This document shows positions 48,601 to 62,881 of a DNA stretch of 64,000 nucleotides, one piece after another; position 1 is the first letter of the stretch; every line of letters starts with the position of its first letter. The notes below the pieces were generated by a model. That model made no database searches and was not told the DNA's origin. It saw only the letters and a program-made list of their open reading frames with translations. The stretch comes from Ptiloglossa arizonensis (Eukaryota > Arthropoda > Insecta > Hymenoptera > Colletidae): the NCBI RefSeq assembly GCF_051014685.1, contig NW_027478401.1:1860001-1924000 (forward strand), read 5' to 3'. The position numbers and the translations under genes were made by a program.

Positions 48601-50649
48601 GCATCTGAAAGCATAATCCCGCCCGTTTACAACGGCATGTGTATTTTTGCCCTAGGCAATAGTAGTTATTGTTTTCGAGTATCAGACTTGCGAAAATTTT
48701 GATGGTTTCTCAACCATTCCTTAACTTCAAACTCCCTCATCTCGCGAACGGATTGACGAACTAGAGAAATTCCAGTTGCATCTGAAAGCAGAAACTCGTC
48801 CGATTACATAGGTATGTGTACTTTTCACCTAGGCCATAGCAGTTATTGGTTTCGATTATCAGACCTGCGGAAATTTTGATGGTTTCTCAACCATTCCTTA
48901 ACTTCAAACCCCCAAATCTCGCGAACGGATCGACGAACTCGAGAAATTCCTGCTGCATCTGAAAGTAGAAGCTCGCCCGATTACAACGGTATGTGTATTT
49001 TTGCCCTAGGCAATAGTAGTTATCGGTTTCGAGTATCAGACGTGCGAAAATTTTGATGATTTCTCAACCATTCCTTAACTACAAACTCTCATATCTCGCG
49101 AACGGATTACCAACTCGAGAAACCCCAGTTGCATCTGAAAGCATAATCTCGCCCGATTACAATGGTATTTGTATTTTTGCCCTAGGCCATAGCTGTTATT
49201 GGTTTCGAGTATCAGACTTGCGAAAATTTTGATGGCATCTCAACCATTCCTTAACTTCAAACTCCCATATCTCGCGAACGGATTGACGAACTCGAGAAAT
49301 TCCTGTTGCATCTGAAAGCGGAAGCTCGATCGACTACAATGGTATGTGTATTTTTGCCCTAGGCAATAGTAGTTATTGGTTTCGAGTATTAGACTTGTGA
49401 AGATTTTGATGATTTCTCAACCATTCCTTAACTTCAAACTCCCATATCTCGCGAACGGATTGACGAACTAGAGAAATTCCTGTTGCATCTGAAAGCAGAA
49501 ACTCGTCCGATTACAAAGGTATGTGTACTTTTCCCCTAGGCCACTCCAGTTATTGGTTTCGAGTATCAGACCAGCGAAAATTTTGGTAGTTTCTCAACCA
49601 ATCCTTAACTTCACACCCCCAAATCTCGCGAACGGATTGACGAACTCGAGAAATTCCTGCTGCATCTGAAAGTAGAAGCTCGCCCGATTACAACGGTATT
49701 TGTATTTTTGCCCTAGGCAATAGTAGTTATTGGTGTCGAGTATCAGACTTGCGAAAATTTTGATGGCTTCTCAACCATTCCTTAACTTCAAACTCCCATA
49801 TCTCGCGAACGGATTACGAACTCGAGAAATTCCAGTTGCATCGAAAAGCATAATCTCGCCCGATTACAATGGTATTTGTATTTTTGCCCTAGGCCATAGC
49901 AGTTATTGGTTTCGAGTATCACACTTGCGAAAATTTTGATGGCTTCTCAACCATTCCTTAAATTCAAACTCCCATATCTCGCGAACGGATTGACGAACTC
50001 GAGAAATTCCTGTTTCATCTGAAAGTAGAAGCTCGCCTGATTACAACGGTATGTTATTTTTGCCCTAGGCATTAGTAGTTATTGGTTTCGAGTATCAGAC
50101 TTGCAAAAATTTTCATGGTTTCTCAAACATTCCTTAACTTCAACCTCCCATATCTCGCGAACGGATTGACGAACTCGAGAAATTCCTGTTGCATCTGAAA
50201 ATAGAACCTCACCCGATTACAATGTTATGCGTACTTTTCCCCTAGGCCATAGCAGTTATTGGTTTCGAGTATCAGACCAGCGAAAATTTTGATGGTTTCT
50301 CAACCATTCCTTAATTTCAAACTCCCATATCTCGCGAACGGATTGACGAACTCGAGAAACCCCTGTTGCATCTGAAAGTAGAAGCTCGCCCGATTACAAC
50401 GGTATGTGTATTTTTGCCCTAGGCAATAGTAGTTATCGGTTTCGAGTATCAGACGTGCGAAAATTTTGATGATTTCTCAACCATTCCTTAACTTCAAACT
50501 CCCATATCTCCCGAACGGATTGACGAACTAGAGAAATTCCAGTTGCATCTGAAAGCAGAAACTCGTCCGATTACAATGGTGTGTGTACTTTTCCCCTAGG
50601 CCATTCCAGTTATTGGTTTCGTGTATCAGACCAGCGAAAATTTTGATGG

Positions 50650-51705
50650 TTTCTCAACCATTCCTTAACTTCAAACTCCCATATCTCGCGAACGGATTGC
50701 CGAACTCGAGAAATTCCTGCTGCATCTGAAAGCAGAAACTCGCCCGATTACAACGGTATGTGTATTTTTGCCCTAGGCAATACTAGTTATTGGTTTCGAG
50801 TATCAGCCTTGCGAATATTTTGATGGTTTCTCAACCATTCCTTAACTACAAACTCTCATATCTCGCGAACGGATTACCAACACGAGAAACCCCAGTTGCA
50901 TCTGAAAGCATAATCTCGCCCGATTACAATGGTATTTGTATTTTTGCCCTAGGCCATAGCAGTTATTGGTTTCGAGTATCAGACTTGCGAAAATTTTGAT
51001 GGCTTCTCAACCATTCCTTAACTTCAAACTCCCATATCTCGCGAACGGATTGACGAACTCGAGAAATTCCTGTTGCATCTGAAAGTAGAAATTCGCCCGA
51101 TTACAACGGTATGTGTATTTTGGCCCTAGGCATTAGTACTTATTGGCTTCGAGTATCAGACATTCTAAAATTTTGATAGTTTCTCAACCATTCTTTAACT
51201 TCAAACTCCCATATCTCGCGAACGGATTGACGAACTCGAGAGATTCCTGTTGCATCTGAAAGCAGAAGCTCGATCGCCTACAACGGTATGTGTATTTTTG
51301 CCCTAGGCAATAGTAGTTATTGGTTTCGAGTATTAGACTTGTGAAAATTTTGATGATTTCTCAACCATTCCTTAACTTCAAACTCCCATATCTCGCGAAC
51401 GGATTACCAACTCCAGAAATTCCAGTTGCATCTAAAAGCATAATCTCGCCCGATTACTGTGGTATGTGTATTTTTGCCCTAGGCCATAGCAGTTATTGGT
51501 TTCGAGTATCAGACTTGCGAAAATTTTGATGGTTTCTCAACCATTCCGTAACTTCAAACTCCCATATCTCGCGAACGGATTGACGGACTAGAGAAATTCC
51601 TGTTGCATCTGAAAGCAGAAACTCGTCCGATTACAAAGGTATGTGTACCTTTCCCCTAGGCCATTCCAGTTATTGGTTTCGAGTATCAGACCAGCGAAAA
51701 TTTTG
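50650..51705. repeat. Higher-order segment, left copy (14-monomer spacing, about 6 monomers long)
   Basis: Variants GGATTGCCGAACTC (50701), CAATACTAG, TTAACTACAAACTCTC, GGATTACCAAC and TTGACGGACTAG (near 51580) recur in order 2473 bp to the right. The copies diverge near 51705. Confidence 0.8.
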
Positions 51706-51783
51706 ATGGTTTCTCAACCATTCCTTAACTTCAAACCCCCAAATCTCGCGAACGGATCGACGAACTCGAGAAATTCCTGCTGC

Positions 51784-52134
51784 ATCTGAAAGTAGAAGCT
51801 CGCCCGATTACAACGGTATGTGTATTTTTGCCCTAGGCAATAGTAGTTATCGGTTTCGAGTATCAGACGTGCGAGAATTTTGATGATTTTTCAACCATTC
51901 CTTAACTTCAAACTCCCATATCTCCCGAACGGATTGACGAACTAGAGAAATTCCAGTTGCATCTGAAAGCAGAAACTCGTCCGATTACAATGGTGTGTGT
52001 ACTTTCCCCTAGGCTATTCCAGTTATTGGTTTCGAGTATCAGACCAGCGAAAATTTTGATGGTTTCTCAACCATTCCTTAACTTCAAACTCCCATATCTC
52101 GCGAACGGATTGACGAACTCGAGAAATTCCTGTT
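51784..52134. repeat. Higher-order segment, right copy (20-monomer spacing)
   Basis: This is the copy of 48250-48600, with the same one-base-short ACTTTCCCCTAGGC stretch. Edges are approximate. Confidence 0.65.
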
Positions 52135-52442
52135 GCATCTGAAAGTAGAAACTCGCCCGATTACAACGGTATGTGTATTTTTGCCCTAGGCATTAGTAGT
52201 TATTGGCTTCGAGTATCAGACATACTAAAATTTTGATAGTTTCTCAACCATTCCTTAACTTCAAACTCCCATATCTCGCGAACGGATTGACGAATTCGAG
52301 AAATTCCTGTTGCATCTGAATGCAGAAGCTCGATCGACAACAACGGTATGTGTATTTTTGCCCTAGGCAATAGTAGTTATTGGTTTCAAGTATTAGACTT
52401 GTGAAAATTTTGATGATTTCTCAACCATTCCTTAACTTCAAA

Positions 52443-52794
52443 CTCCCACATCTCGCGAACGGATTACAAACTCCAGAAATTCCAGTTGCATCTAAAAGCA
52501 TAATCTCGCCCGATTACAGTGGTATGTGTATTTTTGCCCTAGGCCATAGCAGTTATTGGTTTCGAGTATCAGACTTGCGAAAATTTTGATGATTTCTCAA
52601 CCATTCCTTAACTTCAAACTCCCACATCTCGCGAACGGATTACAAACTCCAGAAATTCCAGTTGCATCTAAAAGCATAATCTCGCCCGATTACAGTGGTA
52701 TGTGTATTTTTGCCCTAGGCCATAGCAGTTATTGGTTTCGAGTATCAGACTTGCGTAAATTTTGATGGTTTCTCAACCATTCCTTAACTTCAAA
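52443..52794. repeat. Two near-identical adjacent monomers (176 bp each)
   Basis: Monomers at 52443 and 52619 share CTCCCACATCTCG, GGATTACAAACTCC, TTGCATCTAAAAGCATAATC and ATTACAGTGG. They differ only at a few bases near their ends, which marks a recent single-monomer duplication. Confidence 0.85.
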
Positions 52795-53122
52795 CTACCA
52801 TATCTCGCGAACGGATTGACGAACTCGAGAAATTCCTCTTGCATCTGAAAGCAGAAACTCGCCCGATTACAATGGTTAGTGTACTTTTCCCCTGGGCCAT
52901 TCCAGTTATTGGTTTCGAGTATCAGACCAGCGAAAATTTTGATGGTTTCTCAACCATTCCTTAACTTCAAACTCACAGATCTCGCCAACGGATTGACGAA
53001 CTCGAGAAATTCCTATTGCATCTGAAAATAGAACCTCACCCGATTACAACGGTATGTGTACTTTTGCCCTAGGCATTAGTAGTTATTGGTTTCGAGTATC
53101 AGACTTACTAAAATTTTGATGG

Positions 53123-54178
53123 TTTCTCAACCATTCCTTAACTTCAAACTCCCATATCTCGCGAACGGATTGCCGAACTCGAGAAATTCCTGCTGCATCT
53201 GAAAGCAGAAACTCGCCCGATTACAACGGTATGTGTATTCTTGCCCTAGGCAATACTAGTTATTGGTTTCGAGTATCAGCCTTGCGAATATTTTGATGGT
53301 TTCTCAACCATTCCTTAACTACAAACTCTCATATCTCGCGAACGGATTACCAACTCGAAAAACCCCAGTTGCATCTGTAAGCATATTCTCGCCCGATTAC
53401 AATGGTATTTGTATTTTTGCCCTAGGCCATAGCAGTTATTGGTTTCGAGTATCAGACTTGCGAAAATTTTGATGGCTTCTCAACCATTCCTTAACTTCAA
53501 ACTCCCATATCTCGCGAACGGATTGACGAACTCGAGAAATTCCTGTTGCATCTGAAAGTAGAAATTCGCCCGATTACAACGGTATGTGTATTTTGGCCCT
53601 AGGCATTAGTACTTATTGGCTTCGAGTATCAGACATACTAAAATTTTGATAGTTTCTCAACCATTCCTTAACTTCAAACTCCCATATCTCGCGAACGGAT
53701 TGTCGAACTCGAGAGATTCCTGTTGCATCTGAAAGCAGAAACTCGATCGCCTACAACTGTATGTGTATTTTTGCCCTAGGCAATAGTAGTTATTGGTTTC
53801 GAGTATTAGACTTGTGACAATTTTGATGATTTCTCAACCATTCCTTAACTTCAAACTCCCATATCTCGCGAACGGATTACCAACTCCAGAAATTCCAGTT
53901 GCATCTAAAAGCATAATCTCGCCCGATTACTGTGGTATGTGTATTTTTGCCCTAGGCCTTAGCAGTTATTGGTTTCGAGTATCAGACTTGCGAAAATTTT
54001 GATGGTTTCTCAACCATTCCGTAACTTCAAACTCCCATATCTCGCGAACGGATTGACGGACTAGAGAAATTCCTGTTGCATCTGAAAGCAGAAACTCGTC
54101 CGATTACAAAGGTATGTGTACCTTTCCCCTAGGCCATTCCAGTTATTGGTTTCGAGTATCAGACCAGCGAAAATTTTG
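53123..54178. repeat. Higher-order segment, right copy (14-monomer spacing)
   Basis: This is the copy of 50650-51705 at +2473 bp. Small differences, such as TATTCTTGCCC for TATTTTTGCCC and CTCGAAAAACC for CACGAGAAACC, show some divergence since duplication. Confidence 0.8.
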
Positions 54179-57100
54179 GTAGTTTCTCAACCAATCCTTA
54201 ACTTCAAACCCCCAAATCTCGCGAACGGATTGACGAACTCGGGATATTCCTGTTGCATCTGAAAGTAGAAACTCGTCCGATTACAACGGTGTGTGTACTT
54301 TTCCCCTAGGCCATTCCAGTTATTGGTTTCGAGTATCAGACCAACGAAAATTTTGATGGTTTCTCAACCATTCCTTAACTTCAAACTCCCATATCTCGCG
54401 AACGGATTGCCGAACTCGAGAAATTCCTGCTGCATCTGAAAGCAGCAACTCGCCCGATTACAACGGTATGTGTATTTTTGCCCTAGGCCATAGAAGTTAT
54501 TGGTTTCGAGTATCAGACTTGCGAAAATTTTGATAGTTTCTCAACCATTCCTTAACTTCAAACTCCCATATCTCGCGAACGGATTTACGAACTCGAGAAA
54601 TTCCTGCTGCATCTGAAAGCAGAAACTCGCCCAATTACAACGGTATGTGTATTTTTGCGCTGGGCAATAGTAGTTATTGGTTTCGAGTATTAGACTTGCG
54701 AAAATTTTGATGGTTTCTCAACCATTCCTTAACTTCAAACTCCCATATCTCGCGAACGGATTGACGAACTAGAGAAATTCCTGTTGCATCTGAAAGCAGA
54801 AACTCGTCCGATTACAAAGTTATGTGTACTTTTCCCCTAGGCCATTCCCGTTATTGGTTTCGAGTATCAGACCAGCGAAAATTTTGGTAGTTTCTCAACC
54901 AATCCTTAACTTCAAACCCCCAAATCTCGCGAACGGATGGACGAACTCGAGAAATTCCTGCTGCATCTCAAAGCAGAAGCTCGCCCGATTACAACGGTAT
55001 GTGTATTTTTGCCCTAGGCAATAGTAGTTATTGGTGTCGAGTATCAGACTTGCGAAAATTTTGATGGCTTCTCAAGCATTCCTTAACTTCAAACTCCCAT
55101 ATCTCGCGAACGGATTACCAACTCGAGAAACCCCAGTTGCACCTGAAAGCATAATCTCGCCCGATTACAATGGTATTTTTATTTTTGCCCTAGGCCATAG
55201 CAGTTATTGATTTCGAGTATCAGACTTGCAAAAATTTTGATGGCTTCTCAACCATTCCTTAACTTCAAACTCCCATATCTCGCGAACGGATTGACGAACT
55301 CGAGAAATTCCTGTTGCATCTGAAAGTAGAAACTCGCCCGATTACAACGGTATGTGTATTTTTGCCCTAGGCATTAGTAGTTATTGGTTTCGAGTAACAG
55401 GCATACTAAAATTTTGATAGTTTCTCAACCATTCCCTAACTTCAAACTCCCATATCTCGCGAACGGATTGACGAACTCGAGAAATTCCTGCTGCATCTGA
55501 AAGCAGAAACTCGCCCAATTACGACGGTATGTGTATTTTGCCCTAGGCAATAGTAGATATTGGTGTCGAGTATCAGACTTGCGAAAATTTTGATGGCTTC
55601 TCAAGCATTCCTTAACTTCAAACTCCCATATCTCGCGAACGGATTACCTACTCCAGAAATTCCTGTTGCATCTGAAAACATAATCTCGCCCGATTACAAT
55701 GGTATTTGTATTATTGCCCTAGGCCATAGCAGTTATTGGTTTCGAGTATCAGACTTGCGAAAATTTTGATGGCTTCTCAACCATTCCTTAACTTCAAACT
55801 CCCATATCTCGCGAACGGATTGACGAACTCGAGAAATTCCTGTTGCATCTGAAAGTAGAAACGCGCCCGATTACAACGGTATGTGTATTTTTGCCCTAGG
55901 CATTAGTAGTTATTGGTTTCGAGTATCAGACATACTAAAATTTTGATAGTTTCTCAACCATTCCTTAACTTCAAACTCCCATATCTCGCGAACGGATTGT
56001 CGAACTCGAGAAATTCCTGCTGCATCTGAAAGCAGAAACTCGCCCAATTACAACGGTGTGTGTATTTTTGCCCTAGGCAATAGTAATTATTGGTTTCGAG
56101 TATCAGATTTGCGAAAATTTTGAGGATTTCTCAACCATTCCTTAACTACAAACTCCCATATCTCGCGAACGGATTGACAAAGTCGAGAAATTCCTGCTGC
56201 ATCTGAAAGCAGAAACTCGCCCGATTACAACGGTATGTGGATTTTTGCCCTAGGCAATTGTAGTTATTGGTTTCGAGTATCAGACTTGCGAAAATTTTGA
56301 TGATTTCTTAACCATTCCTTAACTTCAAACTCCCATATCTCGCGAACGGATTACCAACTCGAGAAATACCAGTTGCATCTGAAAGCATAATCTCGCCCGA
56401 TTACAATGGTATGTGTATTTTTGCCCTAGGCCATAGCAGTTATTGGTTTCGAGTATCAGACTTGCGAAAATTTTGATGGCTTCTCAACCATTCCTTAACT
56501 TCACACTCCCATATCTCGCGAACGGATTGACGAACTCGAGAAATTCCTGTTGCATCTGAAAGTAGTAACTCGCCCGATTACAACGGTATGTGTATTTTTG
56601 CCCTAGGCATCAGTAGTTATTGGTTTCGAGTATCAGACTTGCGAAAATTTTGATGGTTTCTCAACCATTCCTTAGCTTCAAACTCCCATATCTCGCGAAC
56701 GGATTACCAACTCTAGAAATTCCAGTTGCATCTAAGAGCATAATCTCGCCCGATTAGAATGGTATGTGTATTTTTGCCCTAGGCCATAGCAGTTATTGGT
56801 TTCGAGTATCAGACTTTCGAAAATTTTGATGGTTTCTCAACCATTCCTTAAATTCAAACTCCTATATCTCGCGAACGGATTGACGAACTCGAGAAATTCC
56901 TGTTGCATCTGAAGGTAGAAGATCGCCCGATTACAACGGTATGTGTATTTTTGCCCTAGGCAATACTAGTTATTGGTTTCGAGTATCAGCCTTGCGAAAA
57001 TTTTCATGGTTTCTCAACCATTCCTTAACTACAAACTCCCATATCTCGCGAACGGATTGACAAAGTCGAGAAATTCCTGCTGCGTCTGAAAGCAGAAACT

Positions 57101-60100
57101 CGCCCGATTACAACGGTATGTGGATTTTTGCCCTAGGCAATAGTAGTTATTGGTTTCGAGAATTAGACTTGCGAAAATTTTGATGGCTTCTCAACCATTC
57201 CTTAACTTCAAACTCCCATATCTCGCGAACGGATTGACGAACTCGAGAAATTCCTGTTGCATCTGAAAGTAGAAACTCGCCCGATTACAACGGTATGTGT
57301 ATTTTTGCCCTAGGCATCAGTAGTTATTGGTTTCGAGTATCAGACTTGCGAAAATTTTGATGGTTTCTCAACCATTCCTTAACTTCAAACCCCCATATCT
57401 CGCGTACGGATTGATGAACTCGAGAAATACCTGCTGCATCTGAAAGTAGAAGCTCGCCCGATTACAACGGTATGTGTATTTTTGCCCTAGGCAATAGTAG
57501 TTATTGGTTTCGGGTATCAGACTTGCGAAAATTTTGATGGTTTCTCAACCATTCCTTAACTTCAAACTCCCATATCTCGCGAACGGATTGACGAACTCGA
57601 GAAATTCCTGCTGCATCTGAAACCAGAACCTCGCCCGATTACAACGGTATGAGTATTTTTGCCCTAGGCCATAGCAGTTATTGGTTTCGTGTATCAGACT
57701 TACTAAAATTTTGATAGTTTCTCAACCATTCCTTAACTTCAAACTCCCATATCTCGCGAACGGATTGACGAACTCGAGAAATTCCTGTTGCATCTGAAAG
57801 CAGAAGCTAGATCGATTACAATGGTATGTGTATTTTTGCCCTAGGCCATAGTAGTTATTGGTTTCGAGTATCTGACTTGCGAAAATTTTGATGGTTTCTC
57901 AGCCATTCTTTAACTTCAATCTCCCATATCTCGCGAACGGATTGACGAACTGGAGAAATTCCTGTTGCATCTGAAAGCAGAAGCTCGCCCGATAACAATG
58001 CCCTGTGTACTTTTCCCCTCGGGCATTCCAGTTATTAGTTTCTTGCATCAGAATTGCGAAACTTTTGATGGTTTCTCAACCATCTCTTATCTCCAAACTC
58101 CGATATATCGCGAACGGATTGACGAATCCGAGAAGTTTCTGTTGCATCTGAAAGCAGAAACTCGCCCCATTACAACGGAATGTGTTTCTTTTGTCCTAGG
58201 CCATAGTAGTTATTGTTTTCGAGTATCAGAGTTGCGAAAATTTTGATGGTTTCTCAACCACTCCTTAACTTCAAACTCCCATATCTCGCGAACGGATTGA
58301 CGAACTCGCGAAATTCCCGTTGCATCTGAAAGTAGAAACTCGCCCGATAAAAACGGTATGTGTATTTTTCCCCTAGGCCACTCCAGTTATTCGTTTCTAG
58401 CATCTGAATTGCGAAAATTTTGACGGTTTCCCAACTTTCTCTTAAATCCAGACACCGATATTTCGCGAACGGATTGACCAATCCGAGAAATTTGTGTTGC
58501 ATCTGAATGCAGAAACTCGCCCGATTACAACGGTATGTGTTTTTTTGCCATAGGCCATAGTAGTTATTGGTTTCGAGTATCAGACTTGCCAAAATTTTGA
58601 TGGTTTCTCAACCATTCTTTAATGTTCAAACTCCCATATCTCGCGATCGGATTGACGAATCGGAGAAATTCCTGTTGCATCTGAGAGTTGAAAGTCGCCC
58701 CATTACAACGGTATGTGTATTTTTCCCCTATGGCATTCCAGTTATTCGTTTCTAGCATCAGAATTGCGAAAATTTTGATTGTTTCTCAACCATTCCCTAA
58801 ATTCAAACTCCCATAACTCGCGAATGGATTGACGAACTCGAGAAGTACGTCTTGCGTCCGAAAGCAGAAACTCGCCCGATTACAACGGTATATGTATTTT
58901 TGCGCTAGGGCATTGTAGTTATTGGTTTCGAGTATCAGACTTGCGAAAATTTTGATGGTTTCTCAACCATTCCTTAACGTTCAAACGCCCATATCTCGCG
59001 AACGGATCGACGAACTCGAGAAATTCCAGTTGCATCTGAAAGCAGAAACTCGCTGGATTACAATGCTATGTGTACTTTTCCCGTAGGCCATTACAGTTAT
59101 TCGTTTCTAGCATCAGAATTGCGAAAATTTTGATGGTTTCTCAACCATCTCTTAAATCCTGACTCCCATATCTCGCGAACCGATTGACGAACTCGAGAAA
59201 TTCCTGTTGCATCTGAAAGTAGAATCTCGCCCGATTACAACGGTATGTGTATTTTTCTCCTAGGCCTGTGTAGTTATTGGTTTCGAGTATCAGACCAGCG
59301 AAAATTTTGATGCTTTCTCAACTATTCCTTAACTTCAAAGTCCCATATCTCGCGAACGGATTGACGAACTCGAGAAATTCCTATTGCATCTGAAAGCAGA
59401 AACTCGCCCCATTACAACGGTATGTGTACTTTTCCCGTAGGCCATTCCAGTTATTGGTTTCGAGTATCAGACTTGCGAAAATTTTGATGGTTTCTCCACC
59501 ATTCCTTAACTTCAAACTCCCATATCTCGCGAACGGATTGACGAACTCGAGAAATTCCTCGTGCATCTGAAAGTAGAAGCTCGCCCGAATCCAATGGTGT
59601 GTGTACTTTTCCCCTAGGCCATTCCAGATATTGGTTTCGAGTATCAGACTTGCGAAAATTTTGATGGATTCTCAACCATTCCTTAACTTCAAACTCCCAT
59701 ATCTCGGGAACGGATTGACGAACTCGAGAAATTCCTGTTGCATCTGAAAGTTGAAACTCTCCCGATTACAATGTTGTGTGTACTTTTCCCCTAGGCCATT
59801 CCATTTATTCGTTTCTAGCATCAGAATTGTGAAAATTTTGATGGTTTCTCAACCATCTCATAACTCCTAGCTCCGATATTTCGCGAACGGATTGACGAAT
59901 CCGAAAAATTTCTGTTGCATCTGAAAGTAGAAACTCCCCCGATTACAACGGTATGTGTATTTTTACCCTAGGCCATTCTGGTTATTCGTTCCGAGTACCA
60001 GACTTGCGAAAATTTTGATGGTTTCTCACCCATTCCTTAATTTCAAACTCCCATATCTCGCGAAGGGATTGACGAACTCGAGAAATTCCTGTTGCATCTG

Positions 60101-60224
60101 AAAGCAGAAACTCGCCCGATTACAATGGTGTGTGTACTTTTCCCCGAGGCCATTCCAGTTATTGGTTTCGAGTATCAGACTTGCGAAAATTTTGATGGTT
60201 CCTCAACCATTCCTTAACTTCAAA

Positions 60225-60812
60225 CTCCCATACCTCGTGAACGGATTGACGAACTCGATAAATTCCTGTTGCATCTGAAAGTGGAAACTCGCCCGATTAC
60301 AACGGTATGTGTATTTCTCCCCTAGGCCTTTGTAGTTGTTGGTTTCGAGTATCAGACTGGCGAAAATTGTGATGGTTTCTCAACCATTCCTTAACTTCAA
60401 ACTCCCATTTCTCGCGAATGGAATGACGAACTCGAGAAATTCCTGTTGCATCTGAAAGTAGAAACTCGCCCGATTACAAGCGTATGTGTACTTTTCCCCT
60501 AGGCCATTCCAGTTATTGGTTTCGAGTATCAGACCAGCGAAAATTTTGATGGTTTCTCAACCATTCCTTAATTTCAAACTCCCATATCCCGCGAACAGAT
60601 TGACGAGCTCGAGACATTCCTGTTGCATGTGAAAGTAGAATCTCGCCCGATTACAACGGTATGTGTACTTTTCCCCTAGGCCATTGTTGTTATTGGTTTC
60701 GTGTATCAGACTTGCGAAAACTTTGATGGTTTCCCAACCATTCCTTAACTTCAAACTTCCATATCTCGCGAACGGATTGACGAACTCGAGAATTTCCTAT
60801 TGCATCTGAATG
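60225..60812. repeat. Higher-order segment, left copy (18-monomer spacing)
   Basis: Variants CCTCGTGAACGG with CTCGATAAATTCC (60230), GAATGGAATGACG, ATTACAAGCGTATG and CATATCCCGCGAACAG (60583) recur in the same order 3188 bp to the right and run to the window end. Confidence 0.85.
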
Positions 60813-61288
60813 CAGAAACTCGCCCGATTACAACGGTATGTGTATTTTTTTGCCCAAGGCCAAAGTAGTTATTCGATTTGAGTATCAGACTTGCGAAAAT
60901 TTGGATGATTTCTCAACCATTCCTTAACTTCAAACTCCAATATCTCGCGAACGCATTGACGAACTCGAGAAATTCCTGTTGCATCTGAAAGTAGAAACTC
61001 GCCCGATTACAACGGTATGTGTACTTTTCCCCTAGGCCATTGTTGTTATTTGTTTCGTGTATCAGACCAGCGAAAATTTTGATGGTTTCCCAACCATTCC
61101 TTAACTTCACACTCCCATATCTCGCGAACGGATTGACGAACTCGAGAATTTCCTATTGCATCTGAAAGCAGAAACTCACCCGATTACAACGGTATGTGTA
61201 TTTTTGCCCTAGGCCATAGTAGTTATTGGTTTCGTGTATCAGACTTGAGAAAATTTTGATGGTTTCTCAAGAATTCCTTAACTTGAAA

Positions 61289-62881
61289 CTCCCATATCTC
61301 GCGAACGCATTGACGAACTCGAGAATTTCCTATTGCATCTGACAGCAGAAACTCGCCCGATTACAACGGTGTGTGTACTTTTCCCCTAGGCCATTCCAGT
61401 TGTTGGTTTCGAGTATCAGACCAGCGAAAATTTTGGTGGTTTCTCAACCATTCCTTAACTTCAAACTCCCATATCTCGCGAACGGGTTGACGAACTCGAG
61501 AATCTCCTATTGCATCTGAAAGCAGAAACTCGCCCGATTACAATGGTATGTGTACTTTTCCCCTAGGCCATTGTTGTTATTGGTTTCGTGTATCAGACTT
61601 GCGAAAACTTTGAAGGTTTCCCAACCATTCCTTAACTTCACACTTCCATACCTCGCGAACGGATTGACGAACTCGAGAATTTCCTATTGCATCTGAAAGC
61701 AGAAACTCGCCCGATTACAACGGTATGTGTATTTTTGCCCTAGGCCATAGTAGTTATTGGTTTCGAGTATCAGACTTGCGAAAATTTTGATGGATTCTCA
61801 AGAATTCCTTAACTTGAAACTCCCATATCTCGCGAACGCATTGACGAACTCGAGAATTTCCTATTGCATCTGACAGCAGAAACTTGCCCGATTACAACGG
61901 TGTGTGTACTTTTCCCCTAGGCCATTCCAGTTGTTGGTTTCGAGTATCAGACCAGCGAAAATTTTGATGGTTTCTCAACCATTCCTTAACTTCAAACTCC
62001 CATATCTCGCGAACGGGTTGACGAACTCGAGAATCTCCTATTGCATCTGAAAGCAGAAACTCGCCCGATTACAATGGTATGTGTATTTTTGCCCTAGGCC
62101 ATAGTAGTTATTGGTTTCGAGTATCAGACTTGCGAAAATTTTGATGGATTCTCAAGAATTCCTTAACTTGAAACTCCCATATCTCGCGAACGCATTGACG
62201 AACTCGAGAATTTCCTATTGCATCTGACAGCAGAAACTTGCCCGATTACAACGGTGTGTGTACTTTTCCCCTAGGCCATTCCAGTTGTTGGTTTCGAGTA
62301 TCAGACCAGCGAAAATTTTGATGGTTTCTCAACCATTCCTTAACTTCAAACTCCCATATCTCGCGAACGGGTTGACGAACTCGAGAATCTCCTATTGCAT
62401 CTGAAAGCAGAAACTCGCCCGATTACAATGGTATGTGTATTTTTGCCCTAGGCCATAGTAGTTATTGGTTTCGAGTATCAGACTTGCGAAAATTTTGATG
62501 GTTTCTCAAGAATTCCTTAACTTGAAACTCCCATATCTCGCGAACGCATTGACGAACTCGAGAATTTCCTATTGCATCTGACAGCAGAAACTCACCCGAT
62601 TACAACGGTGTGTGTACTATTCCCCTAGGCCATTCCAGTTGTTGGTTTCGAGTATCAGACCAGCGAAAATTTTGATGGTTTCTCAAGCATTCCTTAACTT
62701 CAAACTTCCATATCTCGCGAACGGATTGACGAACACGAGCATTTCCTATTGCATCTTACAGCAGAAACTCGCCCGATTACAACGCTATGTGTATTTTTTC
62801 CCTAGGCCATAGTAGTTATTGGTTTCGAGTATCAGACTTGCGAAAATTTTGATGGTTTCTCAAGAATTCCTTAACTTGAAA
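61289..62881. repeat. Dimeric higher-order repeat, 354-bp period
   Basis: Two monomer types alternate. Type 1 has CTTGAAACTC, CGAACGCATTG and CATCTGACAGC and starts at 61289, 61820, 62174 and 62528 (again at about 62882). Type 2 has CGAACGGGTTG and GAGAATCTCC and starts at 61466, 61997 and 62351. From 61820 to 62881 the 354-bp period is strict, while a third monomer type at 61643 interrupts the first dimer. In the last dimer the second monomer (62705) is a different variant. Confidence 0.88.
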
